Assembly (NCBI GenBank): GCA_944375955.1
Contig: CALWBE010000020.1
Span: 1-56,401, forward strand
Direction: 5' to 3'
DNA length: 56,401 bases
DNA from: an uncultured Clostridia bacterium
GTDB taxonomy: Bacteria; Bacillota; Clostridia; Oscillospirales; CAG-382
The translations under genes were made by a program, and so were the position numbers. The notes under the pieces are model-generated. The model was not told where the DNA came from. It searched no databases and saw only the letters and a program-made list of their open reading frames with translations. Each line of letters starts with the position of its first letter. Position 1 is the first letter of the stretch. Positions 1 through 9,593 of this stretch are shown here, in pieces.

Positions 1-2096
1 CTCATTTTTTGCTTTTCCGGATCGTTTTTTGTGATTTCGTTATATCCGGCTATATCACGTACGCCTACTTCTTCAATAAGAGCAAAACGGCGTTCCATTT
101 CCGAAACAGCCCATGCAAGTGCACCGGCAGCTTTTTTAGGATCGCTTACTACCGGCACGAGAAGATGTGGTATTCCCTTATACAAGTTAAATTCAACTTT
201 TTTAGGATCAATAAGTATAAATTTTACTTCATCAGGGCGTGCTTTGTAAAGAATGCTTATAATAAAACTGTTGATACAGACAGATTTACCCATACCGGTT
301 GCTCCTGCGATAAGGAGATGAGGCATTTTTGCGATATCCATATAAACCGGACTTCCTGCGACGTCCATTCCAAGACATACAGAGATACGGCTTTTTAAGT
401 TTCTGAACTGAGGGTTTTCAATAAGATCGCGGATATAAACAGTTGATACTGTTTTATTCGGAATTTCAATACCGACGGCGTCTTTCCCAGGAATAGGAGC
501 TTCGATTCGAACACCTGAAGCAGCAAGATGAAGCGCGATATCATCCGAAAGATTTTGTATAGATTTTACACGTACGCCGACGTCGGGCTGAAGCTCATAT
601 CTTGTAACTGTTGGACCACAGCTTATATTTGTTATTTTGGTACGCACGCCGAAGTTAGCTAATGTATCAACAAGCTTTACGGCAGTTGCTTTTAGTTCTT
701 CTGTTACAGTAAAAGTCATCGGATTCGGATCTTTTTTGAGGAGATCGGTCGAAGGATAGCTGTATAGTTCTTCTATTGTAGGCCTTGATTCTACAGTCAG
801 TTTTCCGCTTTCAACTTCGAACCCGATTTCTTCGTTATCGGAAACTTCCGATACAACTTCGGACCCTTCAGATGTATCTATAACATCTTTTTCAAGGACG
901 GATGTATTCATAGCCATACCGCCGGCTTCTATAACAGCACCGTCAGCAAAGATGTTGCCGATATCTGATGAGCCCTTGTTATTTCCGCCGGATATAAGCT
1001 CGGTATTGTATATATAGGTTTTATTTGAATCGGCAGCTTTTTTATCGAATGGAGCGCGGTCTGGAATGTAGCCTGTGGAACTTATGGCGTCAATATCCTT
1101 TTTTGCTGAAGCTGCGTTTTCCGCTTTTAGCTTTTGTTTAACAGCAGAATCGTCAGGTCTTATCAGGTCGTCAAAAATGGATTTTTTTACAGGTTCTGTG
1201 TCGGCTATATCTACGTCAATAGTTTTTTTTGTAAGATGATAGGCGAGGTCTCTATTTATTTTATAAGTTGTTCGGACACGCTGGCCTTGGGAGGTGGAAT
1301 CGGAAGACGGAAGTTCGGGTGCAGCGGGCTGGGAAGGCCTTTCCTTGATTAAATGCTGTTTGCTTTTAATATCATGAAGTTTTGCGCGCGCCTTATCCTT
1401 TAAATATACAAAAATATCCTCCGGAGTACATCCGAATTCGAAAAGAGCGAAAATAATAACTATAAAAGACGCTATAAATACAGCGCCGGTTCCAGTCGCT
1501 TTATAAAGCAGAGATCCGAGAACATGTCCGATGATACCGCCGTTTTTATAATTTTTTGCGTCTTCATAAAGGCTGCCATAGTCTGATGGGAAACCTGAAG
1601 AATTTGTTATAAATATAAGTCCGGTTAATACGGATATAAAAATAGTGCATATTACGCTGAAAATCAATTTTTGCATCACGCGGTTTTTCAGCATGTCGTT
1701 TTTTAATTTCAAAGCGCCGAAAAACATAAAAACTGGTATGGCCCATACAGCGTATGATAGAAGCCCACGCAGAAAATATGCTATTGATCCAAAAAATCCG
1801 GCGCTATCCGGAAATGCCGTGCAGAAAGCGAAAAAAACAGCAGCAAAACCCAAAAGATACGGAAAAAGGTTAAAAAGCATGGAGTTTTCATCTATGGGAT
1901 TTTTTTCACGTGCTGTATCTTTACCGGAAAGACTTTTTCCTGACGATTGATTTTTACTTTTTTTGTTTTGGGATGATCCGGAACGGCTGGTAACTTCTGA
2001 ATTTTCAGTCTTTTTGTTTTGAACTGATTTTTTTGTATTTTTTCCTTTCGGGATTAGACTTTCCGAAGCGGATTTCTTATTTTTATTATCTGTCAA
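1..2096 (-). CDS. ftsK: DNA translocase FtsK/SpoIIIE (3' end outside window)
   Basis: This is the N-terminal part of a FtsK/SpoIIIE-family ATPase that pumps chromosomal DNA through a division or sporulation septum; the C-terminal end runs off the window. The start is a TTG at 2096 preceded by AGGTGA with a 5-base gap; the ATG just upstream is followed at once by a stop. A Lys/Ser/Asn-rich tail of about 75 residues leads into four hydrophobic segments (roughly residues 75-200). A poorly conserved acidic linker follows, then the motor domain. The Walker A motif GATGMGKSV lies near residue 596 (bases 279-307), and the downstream FILIDPKKVEFNLY stretch is typical of the family. Walker B and the gamma domain are not in view. 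The sequence alone does not separate the vegetative from the sporulation paralogue. Confidence 0.95.
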   Translation of the reverse strand, partial: MTDNKNKKSASESLIPKGKNTKKSVQNKKTENSEVTSRSGSSQNKKSKNQSSGKSLSGKDTAREKNPIDENSMLFNLFPYLLGFAAVFFAFCTAFPDSAGFFGSIAYFLRGLLSYAVWAIPVFMFFGALKLKNDMLKNRVMQKLIFSVICTIFISVLTGLIFITNSSGFPSDYGSLYEDAKNYKNGGIIGHVLGSLLYKATGTGAVFIASFIVIIFALFEFGCTPEDIFVYLKDKARAKLHDIKSKQHLIKERPSQPAAPELPSSDSTSQGQRVRTTYKINRDLAYHLTKKTIDVDIADTEPVKKSIFDDLIRPDDSAVKQKLKAENAASAKKDIDAISSTGYIPDRAPFDKKAADSNKTYIYNTELISGGNNKGSSDIGNIFADGAVIEAGGMAMNTSVLEKDVIDTSEGSEVVSEVSDNEEIGFEVESGKLTVESRPTIEELYSYPSTDLLKKDPNPMTFTVTEELKATAVKLVDTLANFGVRTKITNISCGPTVTRYELQPDVGVRVKSIQNLSDDIALHLAASGVRIEAPIPGKDAVGIEIPNKTVSTVYIRDLIENPQFRNLKSRISVCLGMDVAGSPVYMDIAKMPHLLIAGATGMGKSVCINSFIISILYKARPDEVKFILIDPKKVEFNLYKGIPHLLVPVVSDPKKAAGALAWAVSEMERRFALIEEVGVRDIAGYNEITKNDPEKQKM

Positions 2097-2170
2097 ATCA
2101 TTCACCTATATAATACACAAATAAAAATTTTATACCTTTAATATATAATAACAGAAAAAATTGGGATTAT

Positions 2171-2211
2171 CAAGAGAAAAAAGAAAATAAGGCTTTGAAA
2201 GCTTATTTTTC
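2171..2211 (-). terminator. Terminator after the AraC gene
   Basis: AAAATAAG (2184-2191) pairs with CTTATTTT (2202-2209) around a smaller inner stem. Read on the minus strand it is followed by a T-rich run at 2171-2183. It separates the AraC gene from ftsK. Confidence 0.75.
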
Positions 2212-2219
2212 AGTCTGTT

Positions 2220-2969
2220 TTAATAATTGCTAGGTCTTATTCCGGTAATTTTTTTAAAAACATTTGAAAAGTAATAAAGATTATCAAAACCGCATTCTCG
2301 TGCTGCCTCGCTCACCGTATAAAGACCTGTACCAAGCAGTTCTTTTGCGTGTTCTATTCGTACTATGTTAATATATCGCATCGGAGAAATTCCAGTATTT
2401 TTTACAAAGCACACTTTAAAATATGAAACGCTGTATCCGCTTACAGACGCAAGTTCCTTTAGGGTAAGTTTGTTAGTATAGTTAGAATTTATATAGTTTT
2501 TGACTTTTTCTATATAGGTATTATTTTGGCATTTTTCACTTTCCTTTAAAAGATCGTAAAAAATCATGTATAAAAGGCTGCTTATATAAAGCTTGTATCC
2601 TGCCGATCTTTGTTGCCATATAGAAAAAGCGCGTTGGAAATAACTTTCATATTTGAAAGGATTCTGCAGTTTTATTACTCTCTCAAACTTCGGAAAAACA
2701 GCCGATGGACAAAAGGCAATAGCAGAAAAAGTCCAGTTTTCAGTTCCGCAAGACTTTAAGGTGTATTCCTCGTGCGGGTAAAGAACAATTATATCTCCCT
2801 TTTCAACAATTAAAGACATGTGGCAGAAGCGAAGTTCAGCTTTTCCACCCTTAACATACATTATGCGATGAGAATCTTTGTCAGAAACTGTATATCGGCA
2901 GTTTATATTATAGTTTTTTTCTATAATAAATTCGATGTCTTTAATACCGAAACATAAATCTGTTTGCAT
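2220..2969 (-). CDS. AraC-family transcriptional regulator
   Basis: A 249-residue activator-type regulator. The N-terminal half (about 1-140) looks like an AraC ligand-binding cupin, and the last 100 residues form the double helix-turn-helix, with SVSYFKVCFVKNTGISPMRY in the first helix pair and ECGFDNLYYFSNVFKKITG in the second. The ATG at 2969 has GGAGAT six bases upstream. The gene is divergent from the uxaC/SDR/uxuA genes and separated from them by 165 bases, so a role in controlling hexuronate use is a reasonable inference but not shown. The ligand cannot be read from the sequence. Confidence 0.9.
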   Translation of the reverse strand: MQTDLCFGIKDIEFIIEKNYNINCRYTVSDKDSHRIMYVKGGKAELRFCHMSLIVEKGDIIVLYPHEEYTLKSCGTENWTFSAIAFCPSAVFPKFERVIKLQNPFKYESYFQRAFSIWQQRSAGYKLYISSLLYMIFYDLLKESEKCQNNTYIEKVKNYINSNYTNKLTLKELASVSGYSVSYFKVCFVKNTGISPMRYINIVRIEHAKELLGTGLYTVSEAARECGFDNLYYFSNVFKKITGIRPSNY

Positions 2970-3134
2970 ATAGATATCTCCGTAAAAATGTTATATCCTA
3001 AGTATATCACATAATTAGAGAAATTCAAGCAATAAAGACTTTTTTTATAAATATTAAGTTATTATAAATATTTATAAAGATATTTTTGGATGTTAAAATA
3101 TGAAATAAAAGAAAATAAAATTTGGAAGGAAACC

Positions 3135-3791
3135 ATGAAAATCGATTTAAATAATCTCATGCTTAAAAATAAGCTTTCCGAACGATTGTATTTTGATATT
3201 TCGGAAAAATTGCCGATTATTGATTTTCACAATCATCTTGATGTGAAAGATATAGCGAAAGACAGGAGGTTCGAGAATATTTATGAAATGTGGATAAAAA
3301 GCGATCCGTATAAACATCGCGCAATGAGGATATGCGGGATGAAAGAGGAATATATCACCGGAGGTGCATCCGGCGAGGAAAAATTCATTTTATGGTGCAG
3401 CATATTTCATAGACTTTTGGGAAATCCACTTTATCATTGGTCATTGCTTGAATTAAAAAGAGTTTTTGATATAGATTTGGTCCCAAATAGAGATAATGCG
3501 CAGCTTCTTTGGAATGAGATGAATGAAAAGCTGGAGAATGACAGCGCACTGACATGTAAAGGTCTCATAGAGAGATTTAACGTAGAATATGCAGCGCCAT
3601 GCGCTTCTCCTGAAGATAATATAAATATATTTAAGAACTGCGAAAGAATCGTTCCGTCATTCCGGGCAGACAAGCTTTTAATTCCGGAGCGTGACACAGT
3701 AAAAAAGTTGTCCGAAATAAGCGGAATAGAAATACACGATTTTGATGATTATAAGGAAGCGGTAATAAAAAGGATTGATGATTTCAATTAA
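3135..3791 (+). pseudogene. uxaC: Glucuronate isomerase UxaC, N-terminal half only
   Basis: The 218 residues match the N-terminal half of uronate isomerase (PF02614), the first step of glucuronate and galacturonate catabolism. Visible family features are the metal-binding IIDFHNHL near residue 33, RRFENIYEMW, YITGGASGEEKF and GNPLYHWSLLEL. Family members are about 465 residues, so roughly 250 C-terminal residues are missing. The frame ends at a TAA (3789-3791), and six bases later a 5'-truncated SDR gene begins in another frame. I chose the ATG at 3135 because AAGGAAA lies just upstream; an in-frame ATG at 3090 would add 15 poorly supported residues. The amidohydrolase active site is completed by C-terminal residues, so this remnant should be inactive. 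It could reflect a real deletion or an assembly collapse. Confidence 0.85.
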
Positions 3792-3796
3792 AAGGG

Positions 3797-4435
3797 TTGA
3801 AGAAAACCGGCGATGAAATATATAAAAAGTTTGGGCGTTGCAGATTTTTGATAAACGGAGCAGGCGGCAACAATATAAAAGCGATGACAACGAATTTTGT
3901 TTTTAGCAAAGACGAGCTATCACCGGATAAGCCTGAAGGAATGGTAGGATTTTTCGATATAGATCCGGATGCATTTTTGCATGTTCTGAAAAATAATACA
4001 ATAGGAACAGTTGTGCCGTGCAGGGTGTTCGGAAGGCAAATGGCAGAAGTTGGAGAAGGAGGCATAATCAATTTTGCGTCTATGAACAGTTATCGTCCGC
4101 TTACACGTGTGCCGGCATACGCTATGAGCAAAAGTGCCATAGTAAATTTTACACAGTGGCTGGCAGAATATTTTGCGCCTTGCAGAATAAGGGTAAACGC
4201 AGTGGCGCCGGGATTTTTTGTAAACGAGCGCAGCAAGGCATATCTTGGAACACCGGAGAGCGGACTTACGGCAAGGGGAAAAAGCGTAATATCACATACT
4301 CCGATGGGAAGATTCGGAAATGCCGGAGATCTTACCGGAACTATAAACTGGCTATTAGATGACCGCGCGGCTGCATTTGTAACAGGCATAACTGTTCCTG
4401 TGGACGGAGGATTTTTGTCATGCAGCGGAGTATAA
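3797..4435 (+). pseudogene. SDR oxidoreductase (D-mannonate oxidoreductase type), 5'-truncated
   Basis: The 212 residues match a short-chain dehydrogenase/reductase from the middle of the Rossmann fold onward. LINGAGGNN is followed by the catalytic Ser in FASMNSY and the YAMSK Tyr/Lys pair, then the typical C-terminus ending VPVDGGF. The N-terminal NAD(P)-binding glycine motif (about 70 residues in a family of about 280) is missing. The apparent TTG start at 3797 is only the first usable codon; the frame is open back to 3782, where it meets the broken end of uxaC. SDRs of this kind are often encoded between uxaC and uxuA and reduce fructuronate to mannonate. Without the cofactor motif the product is almost certainly non-functional. 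Confidence 0.8.
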
Positions 4436-4539
4436 AAATTTAATAATGTGAAAATTGAATATAAGTTCTTGCACTGGCGGCATATTTGTGATAATATGAT
4501 AAAAATACGAATATGAGCGAAAGGAAAATTGAAAATAAA

Positions 4540-5493
4540 ATGCTTTTAACTGACTATTTCCGCAGCGAGCGTGATTATGCATGGGATATTTCACGTCAGT
4601 GCGGGGTGAGGCACGGAGTTATACGGCTTCCGGAAGACGACAAGTTTGATTTGACAGATCACGAAAATTGGAAGACCGTATATGATAAATTTATTGATTT
4701 CGGAATAAAGCCTGTGGTTATTGAGCCAATGCCTAACTGTGTGCATGATCATATAAAGGCAGGCGATGAAAAACGGGACGAATGCATTGAAAAAGTAATA
4801 AAAATGTTTCCTATAATGCAAAAACTTGATATAGGAACAATATGCTTTAATTTTATGGCTTATATAGGATGGCTGAGGACCTCTTCGGATATACCTGAAA
4901 GAGGAGGGGCTGTTGTAACCGGTTTTGATGAAAAGGATATGCCGCAAGTAGACGCGTCTATAAGTTCAGATAAACTTTGGGAGAATTATACTTATTTTAT
5001 AAAAGCCGTAATACCTTACGCAGAAAAATACGGTATTCGCCTTGCTCTTCATCCAGATGATCCGCCAAGGAAAAACATAGGAAATGTCGAACGTATACTG
5101 ATATCTGCAGATAATATAGAAAAAGCAGTACGCGGAATTGTAAAAAGCGATATGCTGGGCGTTACCATGTGCCAGGCGAATTTCTATATTATGGGTGAGG
5201 ATCTGTATAAAGTTATACCGAGGTTTGCAGATAAAATTTTCTTTGTTCATTTCCGCAACACAATAGGGAATATTTCAAAATTCCGTGAAACTTTTCATGA
5301 TAACGGCAGCCTTGAAATGGCGCGCTTAATGAAGCTTTACAAGAAATGTGGGATAGATGTGCCGATAAGGGTAGATCATGTGCCTACGATGCTTGGAGAA
5401 AAATCAAACGTTGCTGGTTATGATGCTTTGGGAAGATTATTTGCTATCGGATATTTAAAGGGTATTATTGACTGCTGTGAGCAGGAGCTGTGA
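4540..5493 (+). CDS. uxuA: Mannonate dehydratase
   Basis: A 317-residue UxuA-family TIM-barrel enzyme that dehydrates D-mannonate to 2-keto-3-deoxygluconate. Family hallmarks are the opening MLLTDYFRSERDYAW, LALHPDDPP, the Cys/Asn of MCQANFYIM, IFFVHFRNT and VDHVPTMLGE, which together supply metal and catalytic residues. An ATG at 4513 would add nine residues, but the family normally begins at MxLTDYF, so 4540 is preferred; the AAGGA upstream is 14 bases away, which is long. The gene appears intact although the two genes before it are truncated. A strong terminator follows. Confidence 0.9.
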   Translation: MLLTDYFRSERDYAWDISRQCGVRHGVIRLPEDDKFDLTDHENWKTVYDKFIDFGIKPVVIEPMPNCVHDHIKAGDEKRDECIEKVIKMFPIMQKLDIGTICFNFMAYIGWLRTSSDIPERGGAVVTGFDEKDMPQVDASISSDKLWENYTYFIKAVIPYAEKYGIRLALHPDDPPRKNIGNVERILISADNIEKAVRGIVKSDMLGVTMCQANFYIMGEDLYKVIPRFADKIFFVHFRNTIGNISKFRETFHDNGSLEMARLMKLYKKCGIDVPIRVDHVPTMLGEKSNVAGYDALGRLFAIGYLKGIIDCCEQEL

Positions 5494-5539
5494 TTAAAAT
5501 AAGGAGTGGTGCTGAGATTGCACCACTCCTTATTTTAAT
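5493..5539 (+). terminator. Terminator after uxuA
   Basis: A perfect 20-base-pair stem (5493-5512 with 5520-5539) and a 7-base loop. Its left arm overlaps the end of uxuA and the right arm is T-rich. It can probably work on both strands. Confidence 0.9.
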
Positions 5540-5545
5540 AAAAAG

Positions 5546-5572
5546 CGGATATATCTTTATTTGATATATCCG
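5546..5572 (-). terminator. Terminator after the M23 peptidase gene
   Basis: CGGATATATC (5546-5555) pairs with GATATATCCG (5563-5572). On the minus strand it lies just past the stop codon of the peptidase and is followed by a short T-rich run. Confidence 0.75.
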
Positions 5573-5578
5573 TTTATT

Positions 5579-7549
5579 TTAATATCGTTCTTCAACCTCG
5601 CCAAGAAATTCCGCAGGATCTATTGCAGAGCCGTCTTTGCGGATTTCAAAATGGACATGAACACCGGTAACCTGTCCGGATGCGCCCATATTGGCTATGA
5701 TGTCTCCCTGACCTACACGGTCGCCTTCTTCAACTAAGGACTTGCTGAGGTGCGCATATACCGTTTCATATCCGTTTTCATGGTCAACAATAATATGAAG
5801 ACCGTATCCGGAGGTATAGCCTACACTTTCGACGACACCTCCGTCAGCGACAGCGATATCGCTTCCGTAAGGACCCGGAATATCCCATGCATTGTGGAAT
5901 TCTCTCGTCCCAAATTCTGAAACCGTTCTTATACCGTAGGCAGAAGAGAGATAGTTGTTATACGGCATTATAAATGTTCCTGTCGCGGTAGTATCTAACT
6001 CGTCCTGAGAAGGTATGCGTGTTCCGACATAAATTACTCTGTTTTCGACGGGTTTTATAATGTTCTCATCAACGAGTTCACGTGAAATTTCTTCGCCGTT
6101 TTGATATGATACCTCATATGTTGCTATGCGATAGCCGTCTTTTCCAAGCGAAGCTATTTTTTCACTGCCTAAAAGATAATTTTCACTTTCGATCCGTTCA
6201 ATGCTGTAAGGCACTGTTTCTTCTACTGTTTCGGTGCGAGTGACGACATAATTCAGTGCCACTTCCATTATTGACTGTATATTTGTCGTCATTACAGAAG
6301 ACATATCTGACTGAACTATATAAGAACTTGGGGTTGTTACGCCGGTCAAGCTGATATAATTATCCTTTTTAACTTCTGTTTTTTCAACATTTTTAACTAC
6401 TGAGTTGTAATATATGTTGTATAAGACGTTATTAGGGGAAATTTTCATGTCAGAATTTAAAGGCTCAAGCCCTAACATCTGTCTTATTTCATTTTCATCT
6501 GACAGAGATTCAACTTTAACGTCCATCGGCACAATAGTTATTTTATTTGCCGGAGTGACGCGAACAGCGTCGTTATCCGAATAAAAATTTGCGCTTTGTT
6601 TAAATTGTTCTTCCAAATCACTGACTGCACGGTCAAGAGCGGGACGACTTTCACATACGGCAATAAGAACATTATCGACATACAGTCCATAACCTTGGCA
6701 TATATATTTTTTTGCACAATTATAAAGGGCGCTGTAGATTTCAGTTTCTCCGACATAAGATGACGTTTTGCTGTCGGCAAAACTGTAAGTTATTTCATCA
6801 TCAAATTTAAAATTTTCTCCAGTTGACGCGGACAAATTTTTTTCGAGAAGCTTCCTTGCGGAAATGATAACGTCGTCGGATTCAACAACACCTATCATTT
6901 CACCGTTGACATAAACTTCAAGAGCCGGTTCATCATCAAGAATGTTTACGGCATAGATAGTCATCGGAACTGCAAGAATAACAGATATTAAAACAGCGGC
7001 AGCTTTTTTTGAGAAACGATAACAATTTACGAACAACTTAAAGGAATTGTCAAGGTTTTCATTTCCTCTGCGGCACTTTTTTCTTATTTTAGAAGGAAGA
7101 GAAGATATAGTTCTTCCTGCTGAGTATAGAAAAAGCGGTATTTTCTGCAAAAAGATAAGCAGTCTTGACCAGAAGTTGTTTTCCCAAGTATAGAAAGAAT
7201 TTTTGTACCATCCTTTCGGATGAGAAAACATATTTTTAAGTTCATCCGGGACATGCTTTTCAGATTTATCGAAACGATAAAGAGAATGGATGTAAAACGC
7301 ATTGTAAAAGCTTTCCAACCGAGAAAGTCCATTCTTTCTTGAAAGCGAATATACAAAACCGTAGTCTGAGTCATGTATTCCGAAACTTGCAAGATATTCT
7401 TCTGAAACTGAACCTTTACGATACAGTCGCAGCAAGGCTCTTTTTTGTCTGCGGTTAATTTTCTTGATTTTTTTATTTGAATTTGTGTGAGCTTCTGACG
7501 TTTTAACGGCAATACGCTCATTTAAGAGATTGCTGTGTATATTGTTCAA
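5579..7549 (-). CDS. Membrane-anchored M23 peptidase with G5 domain
   Basis: A 656-residue cell-wall hydrolase of the lysostaphin/LytM (M23) family. Residues 1-180 are basic and predicted cytoplasmic, with no domain I recognise. A single membrane segment lies at about 184-203. An extracellular region follows, with a G5-like domain near 430-510. The C-terminal peptidase keeps the zinc motifs HNAWD (HxxxD) and HVHFE (HxH), so it should be active on peptidoglycan cross-bridges. The start is TTG at 7549, behind an excellent GAAAGGAGGT site seven bases away. It is transcribed alone, away from pstS. The long cytoplasmic N-terminus is unusual for a secreted hydrolase and could link wall cleavage to an internal partner (inference). 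Confidence 0.92.
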   Translation of the reverse strand: MNNIHSNLLNERIAVKTSEAHTNSNKKIKKINRRQKRALLRLYRKGSVSEEYLASFGIHDSDYGFVYSLSRKNGLSRLESFYNAFYIHSLYRFDKSEKHVPDELKNMFSHPKGWYKNSFYTWENNFWSRLLIFLQKIPLFLYSAGRTISSLPSKIRKKCRRGNENLDNSFKLFVNCYRFSKKAAAVLISVILAVPMTIYAVNILDDEPALEVYVNGEMIGVVESDDVIISARKLLEKNLSASTGENFKFDDEITYSFADSKTSSYVGETEIYSALYNCAKKYICQGYGLYVDNVLIAVCESRPALDRAVSDLEEQFKQSANFYSDNDAVRVTPANKITIVPMDVKVESLSDENEIRQMLGLEPLNSDMKISPNNVLYNIYYNSVVKNVEKTEVKKDNYISLTGVTTPSSYIVQSDMSSVMTTNIQSIMEVALNYVVTRTETVEETVPYSIERIESENYLLGSEKIASLGKDGYRIATYEVSYQNGEEISRELVDENIIKPVENRVIYVGTRIPSQDELDTTATGTFIMPYNNYLSSAYGIRTVSEFGTREFHNAWDIPGPYGSDIAVADGGVVESVGYTSGYGLHIIVDHENGYETVYAHLSKSLVEEGDRVGQGDIIANMGASGQVTGVHVHFEIRKDGSAIDPAEFLGEVEERY

Positions 7550-7881
7550 CAGCTTACCTCCTTTCTGAAGAAATAATCTTCAATGCAATAGTAAAAATAT
7601 GAATTTTAAGCAGAATGAGTGAATCATTACACAAACTGATTTATGCTTATGTTATTGAAAAGTATTTTTCACAACATTTAATATTATAGCACTTTGATTC
7701 AAATAAGTCAAGTTTTGTAAAAAAACAGAGATCATTAGATATTGCCTGAAATAATGATAACGATTATTTTACATTTGCATAAAATATTTTACTTATCTTT
7801 AACATGATTCGGATTTTACAATTAACACTGCTTAATTATACTTCGTTATGTAAAATAAAAAAATCAATAGGAGTGATTTAA
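7550..7881. promoter_or_regulatory. Divergent control region between the M23 peptidase gene and pstS
   Basis: These 332 AT-rich bases contain no gene. TTTACA/TTAACA hexamers occur at 7768, 7799, 7815 and 7822, with TTTACT at 7788. The 7788 and 7799 copies are 11 bases apart, the spacing used by PhoP boxes in Bacillus. The register is irregular, so this is only a suggestion that a PhoP-like regulator acts on pstS. The pstS ribosome site GGAGTGA is at the right end. Confidence 0.35.
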
Positions 7882-8700
7882 ATGAAAAAAAACATTAAAA
7901 AAGGTTTAATATTTATGAGTGCAGCAGCGGTGTTGGGAGCATCATTGGCAGGCTGTGCTAAAGATGAAAGCGGAAGCGTTTCAACAGATGGATCCACATC
8001 TATGGAATCTGTGATAGGATATTTGGGAGAAGCTTTCACGGAAGAAAACCCCGATATAAAATTTTCATATAATCCTACAGGTTCAGGTACGGGAATACAA
8101 GCGGTACTTGAAGGAAGATGCGACATAGGCCTTTCAAGCCGCGATCTTAAAGAAGAAGAGGCAAAGGATCTTGACGGAACTGTAATAGCGATAGACGGAA
8201 TTGCGATAATTGTAAATCCGGAAAATGAGGTTGAAGATCTTTCTATTGAAAACATAGCCGATATATATACCGGAAAGATAACCAACTGGAGCGAACTTGG
8301 AGGCAGTGATACACCGATAGTTCCGATAGGACGCGAGGCGGCTTCAGGTACTCGTGACGGTTTTGAATCGATAACAGGTACAGAGGATGTTTGTGTATAT
8401 TCACAGGAACTTACATCTACAGGTGATGTAATTCAAACGGTAGCATCCAATCCGAATGCGGTGGGATATGCATCTTTGGCATCGGTAAAAGATACAGTCA
8501 AAGTTTTGTCTGTAGAAGGAGTGATGCCGTCTGAAGCGACGATACAGGACGGAACATATAAAATCCAGCGAAACTTTGTTATTGTGACAAAAAAAGGAAC
8601 AGAACTCAGCAGTGCCGCTCAAAAGTTTTTTGACTTTGCCACAAGTGAAGCAGCAGACGAGTATATTACAGCAGCGGGAGCAGTACCTGTAAAAAGATAA
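7882..8700 (+). CDS. pstS: Phosphate ABC transporter substrate-binding lipoprotein
   Basis: A 272-residue phosphate-binding protein of the high-affinity Pst importer. The signal peptide ends in the lipobox SLAGC (Cys25), so it is a membrane-anchored lipoprotein. Phosphate-binding segments are visible: the Ser-rich DGSTSM near the start of the mature protein, NPTGSGTGIQAV, and REAASGTRDGFE. ATG at 7882 follows GGAGTGA. It is the first of four closely spaced genes in the standard order pstS-pstC-pstA-pstB. Confidence 0.96.
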   Translation: MKKNIKKGLIFMSAAAVLGASLAGCAKDESGSVSTDGSTSMESVIGYLGEAFTEENPDIKFSYNPTGSGTGIQAVLEGRCDIGLSSRDLKEEEAKDLDGTVIAIDGIAIIVNPENEVEDLSIENIADIYTGKITNWSELGGSDTPIVPIGREAASGTRDGFESITGTEDVCVYSQELTSTGDVIQTVASNPNAVGYASLASVKDTVKVLSVEGVMPSEATIQDGTYKIQRNFVIVTKKGTELSSAAQKFFDFATSEAADEYITAAGAVPVKR

Positions 8701-8714
8701 GGAAATAAAATAAT

Positions 8715-9590
8715 ATGGAAAAGGTAAAAAAGACTGCACATATTCTTGAAAAAATAATGCGTACTATTTTTACGGTATGCGGCTTTTTTGCCGCGGTTTT
8801 AGTTGTGGTAATAACTGTTTTCCTGCTTATATCAGGTATACCGGCAATAAAGGAGATCGGAATAGTTGATTTTCTTTTTGGAAAAGTATGGGCGTCTACC
8901 GCAGACGATCCATCGTATGGGATACTGCCGTTCATACTCACTTCGGTATATGGAACTTTAGGCGCAGTGCTGATAGGTGTTCCGACAGGCATTATGTGCG
9001 CGGTATTTCTCTCAGAGACAAAGAAAGGCATATTCGGCAATATTGTCAGAAAAACTGTAGATTTGCTTTCTGGTATCCCGTCGGTTGTATATGGACTTGT
9101 GGGAATGATAATAATCGTACCGGCAGTAAGAGAAGTATTTGGACTGCCGGACGGGGCAAATCTTTTTTCTGCGATTATAGTACTTGCAGTAATGATATTA
9201 CCGTCGGTAATATCTGTATCAGAAACAGCCTTAAGAGCAGTGCCGAAGGAATATAAAGAAGCGTCGCTTGCGTTAGGTGCAACAAAAACCGAGACTGTCT
9301 TCGGAATAACGATACCTGCTGCAAGAAGCGGAATTATAACATCGGTTATTTTGGGAGTAGGAAGAGCTATAGGCGAAGCGATGGCAGTAATGATGGTATC
9401 GGGCAATGTTCCGAATATGCCAGGGCTGTTTGAAAGCGTAAGATTTTTGACAACGGCTGTCGCGAGTGAGATGGCTTATTCATCCGGTCTACAGAGAGAA
9501 GCATTGTTCTCGGTTGCTTTAGTTTTGTTTGCGTTTATCATGCTGATAAATCTCATACTCAATTTTGCGGTAAAAAAGAAGGGAAAATGA
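8715..9590 (+). CDS. pstC: Phosphate ABC transporter permease PstC
   Basis: A 291-residue inner-membrane permease with about six hydrophobic segments. It carries the binding-protein-dependent transport (EAA) signature near LALGATKTETVFGITIPAA, which contacts the ATPase. SGIPSVVYGLVGM is typical of PstC and PstA. It begins 14 bases after pstS and ends four bases before pstA. PstC and PstA form the heterodimeric channel. Confidence 0.96.
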   Translation: MEKVKKTAHILEKIMRTIFTVCGFFAAVLVVVITVFLLISGIPAIKEIGIVDFLFGKVWASTADDPSYGILPFILTSVYGTLGAVLIGVPTGIMCAVFLSETKKGIFGNIVRKTVDLLSGIPSVVYGLVGMIIIVPAVREVFGLPDGANLFSAIIVLAVMILPSVISVSETALRAVPKEYKEASLALGATKTETVFGITIPAARSGIITSVILGVGRAIGEAMAVMMVSGNVPNMPGLFESVRFLTTAVASEMAYSSGLQREALFSVALVLFAFIMLINLILNFAVKKKGK

Positions 9591-9593
9591 CAA

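Noticed and set aside
9..398. Plus-strand reading frame at the left edge
   Set aside because: It lies antisense to the FtsK motor domain, whose Walker A and flanking motifs are clear.
3135..4435. A genuine UxaC-SDR fusion protein
   Set aside because: The two parts are in different frames with a stop between them, and both lack essential halves.
8666..9406. A 246-codon minus-strand frame over pstC
   Set aside because: It is antisense to an unmistakable permease in a conserved operon and has Thr/Ile/Pro-rich shadow composition.
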